Part shown: positions 57,503-64,000 of the stretch, in pieces
Position numbering within the stretch: position 1 is the first letter of the stretch
How the letters are laid out: every line of letters begins with the position of its first letter
From: Pachyseris speciosa
Lineage: Eukaryota; Cnidaria; Anthozoa; Scleractinia; Pachyseridae
NCBI GenBank assembly: GCA_016490735.1
Contig: JAEMWC010001017.1
Coordinates: 16,001 to 80,000, forward strand
Reading direction: 5' to 3'
Length of the DNA stretch: 64,000 nt
The notes under the pieces: model-generated
What the model was told of the DNA's origin: nothing
Databases searched by the model: none
The model's input: only the letters and a program-made list of their open reading frames with translations
Program-made: the position numbers and the translations under genes

Positions 57503-60500
57503 AAAGCTTCTACCTGAGAGACCGGGCAGACTTGGAAATGAAGGTCGGCCGATTTCGCTTAAAATTGGTACACAAAGTCGGTGTGGACTTATGTAACATA
57601 CCAAAGTTTCAGCTTCAACGACACATTTTTAGCCGAGTTCTGGATATTAGCCTCTCAGGGGTCCCGAGAGGCTGATTTTCAATGCAATTTTGGCCACTTT
57701 TCAATCTCCCTTTTAGCAACGTACAATTAATTTCAAACAAAACCAAAACTATAGTTGTAATGCCTTATCCTTAAGATTCTATGGGTAAGAACATTGGCTC
57801 ATGGGAATGTTTCGTTAGGCTGTGGCTGTTATCACAACTTGGTCCTATTTGAAGTATATTGGGAGCAACAGGAAATGGCCTGTTTTTCAGATGGTATATT
57901 TTCCATGCCCATGCTTTATATCGTCAAGTCTTAGTATTCCTGCAAAGTTCAACCCTTCGTTTAGTAATATCTAGAGAAAAATACTAAGGTTGAGGCTTTT
58001 TTACTACTAAACACTTTAATAAAGTGTTTATTAGTAAAAAAAATAAGGAAACATATATTTGTAAACCATAGGGTATAAATCAATTTTCCTTCCTTTGAAA
58101 CTAAATTTTGTGTATTTGCACTAGCTAAGTTTCGACTCAGGGGACCGAATGAAAGGTGACGAAGAAACACTGATAACAAGAAAAGTAATCAAAATACAAT
58201 GAAACTAGTTGTTTAGTGAGTTTATAAGTTGGGTAGGAAAGGTTGAGCCAAACAAAACTTTATTTATAGGACTCTATCTTGTTTCCATGGCAACCTTGTT
58301 TTGTCAGGCATAATTAATTATTGTATGTCTCACTCTACGTTTTCACCTCGCTCCAGACCTTTCGCATGACAAGACGGCCGTTTTGCAGTCTAGGTGCGAG
58401 GAAGAACCTACTTGCCGACTCGTTTCACCGTCATTACAAGTACCCCAGTTCTTTTCTACGGTAAACGAGCGCAAAATCAATTGAAGCAACATCAAGTATG
58501 TTATCCGTTTCTGCGACAACGGCAACAACGAAGACAGAAAGAAACGAAAACAGGTCGACGATAATGCACGTCATCGGCCTCTCCATGGGGTGGACCGCCG
58601 GGCTAACCAGGGGGATTGTAAAATCAGTCAAGCAAACTTGAGGAATTTCCCCGTGGGGTCGGGGAGTCTCTCAAGACAAAGCTTCCTGGGTGAGGCATCT
58701 CTCAGCTGAAAATCCCCGTGACAACCCTTTCAAACTTGTGAATTCCCCCACCTTCTAATCTTTGATCGTAAAACAATGTCAAGATTTTCCCTACCCTCGG
58801 GCAAAGAATCCCATCCATCTCCTTATATTTCCCACATATCTCTCTGGTAGGCAGGAAGCCGATGATATGTGCATAAATTAACGTGCACGGAGCGACACTG
58901 CAACCTGATGTTGATTGGATCCACTTGCGGTTTGTTATGTCGCTCGCTTGACGCTTGTGTTTATCTTCCAACCGTTTTCTATTCTGTATGTTTTCATTGT
59001 TGCCGCTGTCATGGCTTTTCGTAGGCACGGATAACATACTTATGATGCTTCAATTTATTTTGTTTATTGTAGAAGAGAACTTGGGTACTTGTAATGACTG
59101 TGAAACGAGTCAGAAAGTAGGTGCTCCGTCGGACCAAGTTTCCGCCATCTTTGAACTCTGAAGTAAGCTCCAAGAAAGCTGAAATAATTATTGCATTTCC
59201 AAAGTTGCCAAAGCAGTAGCCTTTGAAGGACAATACACTCCTCCCCTGTCCTATCTTTGGATATATATGCAGTACACCGATTAAGTCTGTTTCCACCATG
59301 GATCCGTGCTGAATAAGAAAGCATCAAAAGGAAAATCCCGATAGAGAAAGGGGATGTGTGCCCCCACGAGTAATCTTCTTGCAATTCGGTCAAACAGTTT
59401 AGCGGCTTGGCGACGAGAACGGACCCATCTAATACCTGGATCGTTTGCACTGGGGGACTGGGTATGAATAAATAATCCTTAATTATATAAAGGGGCACTG
59501 TCACTTATTTTGGATCTGAACCCAAACATGTGTTTGCAAAGTGGAACGCTTAAAAAATTATCCACTATTCCTTCGAAGTACTTAATATGTGTATCGAAAC
59601 TATTTGCGGTTGTCTATGGCTCGGATGAGGAGGAGGAAATGCATTGCAACTTGAAAAAAGTTAGGTTAACTTTTTCAAGTTTCGTCGTTTCGAAAAAAAG
59701 CGAATTCCAAGTTAATCATAGCCAGCAAACCTCGTCACGACATACGAACTTATACACGGTATGAATCATCATTATTCACCTTATTCCAAAATGCATGGAA
59801 CGCCATAACTGTCTTATGATACTTTTTTTGCTGGTTACGTCATTATATTCAGTACTTATGTTATTATATTGGGTGGTTATCTCATTATATTCGGTGCCGA
59901 GCCTTGGGAAAACTGGTGACGATCATAACGAAGAGAGCACCGAATATGATGAAAAACCCACCGAATGTAACGAAGTAAGCACCGAATATAATGATGTAAG
60001 CACCAAACAAAGAAAGCACCGAATATAATGGAGAAACCACCGAATATAATGGTGAAAGCACCGAATATAATGATGTAAGCACCCCATATAATGGAGAAAG
60101 CACCAAAACAAAGTTAGAATTAAATAGAATGAAGAAAGCACCGAATATAATGAAGTAAGCACTAAATATAATGGAGAAACCACCGAATATCATGGCAAAG
60201 TAAACACCGAATATAATGGTGTTTGAACCGAATATAATGAAGAAAGCATAGAGTATAATAGAATAAGCACCGAATATCAAGACAACAGCACCGAATATAA
60301 TGAGATAACCACCCAATCTAATAGCATAAGTACTAAATATAATGAGATAACCACCCAGTGTAACAGAAAAAATTATCATAAGACAGTCATGGCTTTCCAT
60401 ACTAAATCACAACTTAGAAGAAAGAAAAGTATTAATGGCAATTAAATGGCTGATTAATACAGACAACCTTTGTTGAAACTTTTACCGGAAGTAGCCTGCT

Positions 60501-61241
60501 TAGTCATCTTCTCGTAAGTTTTTCCTTAGTAAAAGAGCCTTAACTTTAGTAGGAACCACAGTAGGAGAATTGATGTCTACCTTATGGTTTTAAAATATAT
60601 GTTTCCTTTAATAATTTACTTTGGGATCATTGATTGTTTGTTAAATCTGCGATTGGCGTCTAAAAAACTCTCTTAATAAGGAATGAAGACTTTGACCGGA
60701 AAAGCATAGTAGGTAACTTCTCTTAAAGTGTTTCGTGGTAAAAAAGCCTCAACCTTAGTATTTTTTTCTTCATATTACTAAACTAATGGTTGAACTTTGC
60801 AGGAATACTAAGACTTGACGATATAAAACATGGGCATGGAAAATATACCATCTGAAAAACAGGCCATTTCCTGTTGCTCCCAATATACTTCAAATAGAAC
60901 CAAGTTGTGATAACAGCCACAGCCTAACGAAACATTCCCATGAGCCAATGTTCTTACCCATAGAAGCTTAAGGATAGGGCATTACAAATATAGTTTTGGT
61001 TTTGTTTGAAATTAATTGTACGTTGCTAAAAGGGAGATTGAAAAGTGGCCAAAATTGCATTGAAAATCAGCTTCGCAGGACCCCTGAGAGGCTGATATTC
61101 AGAACTCGCTAAAAATGTGTCGTTGAAGCTGAAACTTTGGTACGTTACATAAGTCTACACAATGACTTTGTGTACCAATTTTAAGCGAAATCGGCCGACC
61201 TTCATTTCCAAGTCTGCCCCGGTCTCTCAGGCAGAAGCTTT
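57503..61241. mobile_element. 3.7-kb element with ~520-bp terminal inverted repeats
   Basis: The arm 57503-58021 is the reverse complement of 60723-61241. The ends read AAAGCTTCTACCTGAGAGAC and the complement of AAAGCTTCTGCCTGAGAGAC, flanked by TTTAA-like sequence. No transposase was seen inside; the interior contains a second inverted pair (about 58415-58510 against 59030-59120) and a minisatellite. It may be a foldback-type or a deleted DNA transposon. Confidence 0.8.
59780..60400. repeat. ACCGAATATAATG minisatellite within inverted arms
   Basis: About 20 copies of (C)ACCGAATATAATG with 6-10-bp variable linkers (GAAGTAAGC, GAGAAAGC, GTGAAAGC) span 59935-60310. The flanks 59800-59900 and 60280-60400 are inverted relative to each other (TATGATACTTTTT against AAAAATTATCATA). 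Confidence 0.85.
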
Positions 61242-64000
61242 AAATTAAATCGATATTTTCTCCTTAACTTTTTTCAATTTCATTTTAGGTAGTGTGTTGA
61301 ATTAGATCACGATTTTCACAGTGACTGATGTTTGTTTTCAGTTGCGGTTTTCGAGAACTTGTTTTATGTCAGACTTATGTCAATAGCTCACTCAACAAGA
61401 ACGGAAGAAGAAAGCAGATATCAGCAACAGAGAGAAAAAATTTTGAACTAACTGCTACAACCAGTAAAATCCATTTGTTCTGCTGAGATGATATGAAAGG
61501 ATTTTGATGTACACAGCCGAAAGTCTTGTTCGGCTTTTTTTATGAGTCAGACGGGTATCCGTTTTGAGTCATTGACAATCGCACTTTCTGGCTAATAAAT
61601 TTTTATATCTATTGTGGGACAAGTATAAAAACTGTTTCCCTTAGAACTGGTGTAGTTGTAGCTTATCTCAAGGACAATGCATGGTCCACAAAAATACTAT
61701 CAACGTAAGTGTCACGTGCATGTATTATATATAACTACGTCTTACCTCGCTGATTTTTCCTTTTCCCGCGGAGTGGCGACATCAATGCAAATCGTTTTAT
61801 CTTTCCAATAGATGCAAGCTGTCAAAGCGCATTGCGGAATCGCGGCCTAAATTAAGCCGGTTTGCGAACAACTACGAGTCAAAACCTGAGCTAAGTTTGT
61901 TGACTGCAAACTGCAGTACCGGCTTCCTTAAATTAACAGCACTCAGTTTGCAGTTATTATTATTCACGTCCACACTCGCACAAAACGGTTACCAGTATCA
62001 TATCAATAGGTTGAAATAAATGGAACATCGTGCTCTCTGATCAAATTTCGAGTCTACCATGAATTCAGGTCGTGATGCTTTGAATTATATGTGACAATAA
62101 CCATTACTGAATAGAGCACTGAATAATATGCTACCAACAAAACAATGCAACGCATTCTTCGTAAAGAAACAAAGCTGTCATCGTTACTGGAGGAAGAAAG
62201 AATTGGTTCAGTTCTTCTGAGTGTCTTGTGATATCGTTACTACATAGGTCAAAACACCTGTTATTCAAATTAATTACACGGTGTTTATCTATTGTTATAA
62301 TAAAGTTTCGATATAACGCGCGCTCTGATTGGTTAAAACAGCACGCTTTATGAAAGTGCAGATGCACGGCCAGCTACGCTTGCCATCGACCCAAATGGCC
62401 GTTGACTTCCGAAATTTTCCCTCGGTTTTTATTTTGTCTCAGACGTCTTGTACAACCTAGAAAATGAGTATGAAAACGAGCGTTAGCCTCAATGGATTTG
62501 GAAGATGCTTCTTCCAGTAACACCACAAATAACAGCGTGAATATCAAGCGTGTTTTCAAAAGTTGCTGAAAGTCGAAGTTTACGTTGAAGTTAAAGTTGT
62601 CCGAGTCGCGCAGCAATTTCAGCAACGTCTCTAAACACAAGTGAAAATTCTTAATTTTACGGCGACTCATTCCGATTTTGTGTTAATAACATGAGGGTAA
62701 AATTTTCTTAACACTGATAAGGCACGTCGAAAAACAGTCAGCCAAGCAAAGTAAAAACACTCGTTCGCTCGCAAACCAAAGAAACAAACAATTCAACTAA
62801 GCTTACTTTATAAATTTGCGTCCAAAACAAGTATACCTGCTAATTTTTCCTGAGTCAAATGCATGAGATTGTCGTCTTCTCAGGACTGGAATTTCCGAAA
62901 ATGTGCCGGCGACTTCCGAGGATTTCTCGAAGACTACCGAACTTGTCCGAAGATATTCCGATGACTTCCGAACATTTTCGAAACTATTTAAGTTTGTTTC
63001 CGGTTCCACAAATGCAAACTGAAACACGACATTTTAGCGCGTTCTGATGTAGTAAGGACTCAACCTGGACATTAAGGGCCGTTTGTTGGAACATTTGCGG
63101 GGAATATTGAATTTAATTTTTGTTGTTAATGTGTTAAAGAATTAGTCATCCGGATTTCTAACTCAGATAAATATGATTTTCAGTCCTTAACAAAAGTAGC
63201 AACAATTAAACTAAATGTTAAAAGCTGAAATTTATTTTATTCGCCTGTGCTGTAGAGGTTCCACTTGAAAATACACATCCACTTCTTCCTACTTCTTTCG
63301 TACTCTCGTCACTTCCTTGCGTGCCTTATAACAGAACAAAGCACTGTTAAAGCTTTTTTTATTTGTCAAAAGAATTCTGTTTTTCTAAAAAAAAAAACAC
63401 TCGAACATTACGATTATAACTTCGTAAGTAGTTCGTGTCAGGGTCTTCAAATGGTGTTCTGTTGCCTTTTTCATTTAATGCGATCGTATGGTAAAACCGG
63501 AGAACCCGGAGAAAAACCTCTCGAAGCAGAGAAGAGAACCAGCAACAAACTCAACCCACATATAATTTGCAAGCTTCAAAACAATATTAAATTTTTTATA
63601 ATTAACCATAACTCAAACCTCACGCTCATCCAAATAGCCTCGTATCGAAAATTAATGTTCTTTTAATGTTTCAAACGTGACAATGAACGTATTAATCGTT
63701 CACTAGTAGAGTCCAAGGGCTTGCTCTAAACTGACATTTTCAGTTTGCTTTCAGCAGATCTGATCGCATGAGTGTGACAAGTGAAAATACGGTATACGGA
63801 GCGCAGATAACCGGTGTATGTAAAGCGAGGTTATCTTTGTATGAGAGCGTGCTACTCAGGCCATGATCAAAGAAAAATGTCCGTTGTCGGCTTTCTGTGG
63901 TACCTTGATGTAGGGAAATGTCGATCTCCGGCCTTTCCCTGCATCAAGGTACCACGCAAAGCGGTAAAAATCTCGAGCAAAAACTTATCTTTCAAATCGG

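Larger units (their letters stand above)
57186..64000. repeat. Dispersed repeat K, copy 2, split by a 3.7-kb insertion
   Basis: Matches to copy 1 (27337-29000) lie at 57186-57502 and 61242-62640, with a further terminus-like part at 63845-64000. The part 61545-62215 is inverted relative to copy 1. Within 62650-63840 no gene or repeat was recognised. Confidence 0.65.

Overview
The window looks like a metazoan nuclear genome, most probably an anthozoan cnidarian (stony-coral-like). It is AT-rich, host exons are short and split by introns with canonical GT/AG ends, introns are packed with small inverted-repeat elements (MITEs), tRNA-derived SINE-like repeats are present, and a whole Polinton/Maverick element sits in the middle. 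The host assignment is an inference from general character; no species-specific marker was identified.

Layout. (1) 1-2.8 kb: repeats only. (2) About 2.8-22.3 kb (alternative end 26.6 kb), plus strand: one multi-exon host gene reconstructed from splice signals and reading phase. It has an N-terminal module, a Ser/Thr/Pro-rich exon, short acidic exons, a thioredoxin/UAS-like stretch, a charged helix, a Thr-rich exon, a UBX-like domain and a basic tail. Its introns carry at least ten MITEs or palindromes and a decayed LINE reverse transcriptase fragment. (3) 22.3-29.8 kb: repeats, including a GAGCTC-rich element and one copy of a dispersed repeat that recurs at 57-64 kb. (4) 29,807-49,449: a 19.6-kb Polinton (polintovirus-type element) with 167-168-bp terminal inverted repeats and a perfect 6-bp target duplication, TTCCTC. 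(5) 49.5-64 kb: repeats only, including a hAT transposase remnant, head-to-head tRNA-like SINEs, a 3.7-kb element with ~520-bp inverted termini and an accordion-like minisatellite.

Inside the Polinton the order is: a zinc-ribbon (VLTF3/TFIIB-like) protein on plus; on minus, two small proteins, a small protein with a phospholipase-like motif, a collagen-like fibre pseudogene, a second long collagen/fibre locus and the packaging ATPase; then on plus, a coiled-coil protein, the penton (minor capsid) protein, a basic AT-hook protein, the major capsid protein, a glycine-rich virion protein fused to an adenovirus-type cysteine protease, a tiny zinc ribbon, a phospholipase A2-type virion protein, the DDE integrase with chromodomain, a BRO-N/nuclease protein, a small AT-hook/zinc-finger protein and the protein-primed family B DNA polymerase. 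This set covers self-replication (polymerase), insertion (integrase) and virion formation (capsid proteins, ATPase, protease, fibre, phospholipase). Many genes start directly after an AT-rich box with TCTAA, suggesting shared regulation.

Most of the larger element genes are broken by frameshifts or stop codons, yet the two TIRs differ at only two positions. The copy therefore appears non-autonomous now but recently inserted, or some of the frameshifts are assembly errors in homopolymers. The most interesting parts are the fibre locus on the element's minus strand, the phospholipase-like proteins, the shared upstream motif, and the host UBX-like gene.
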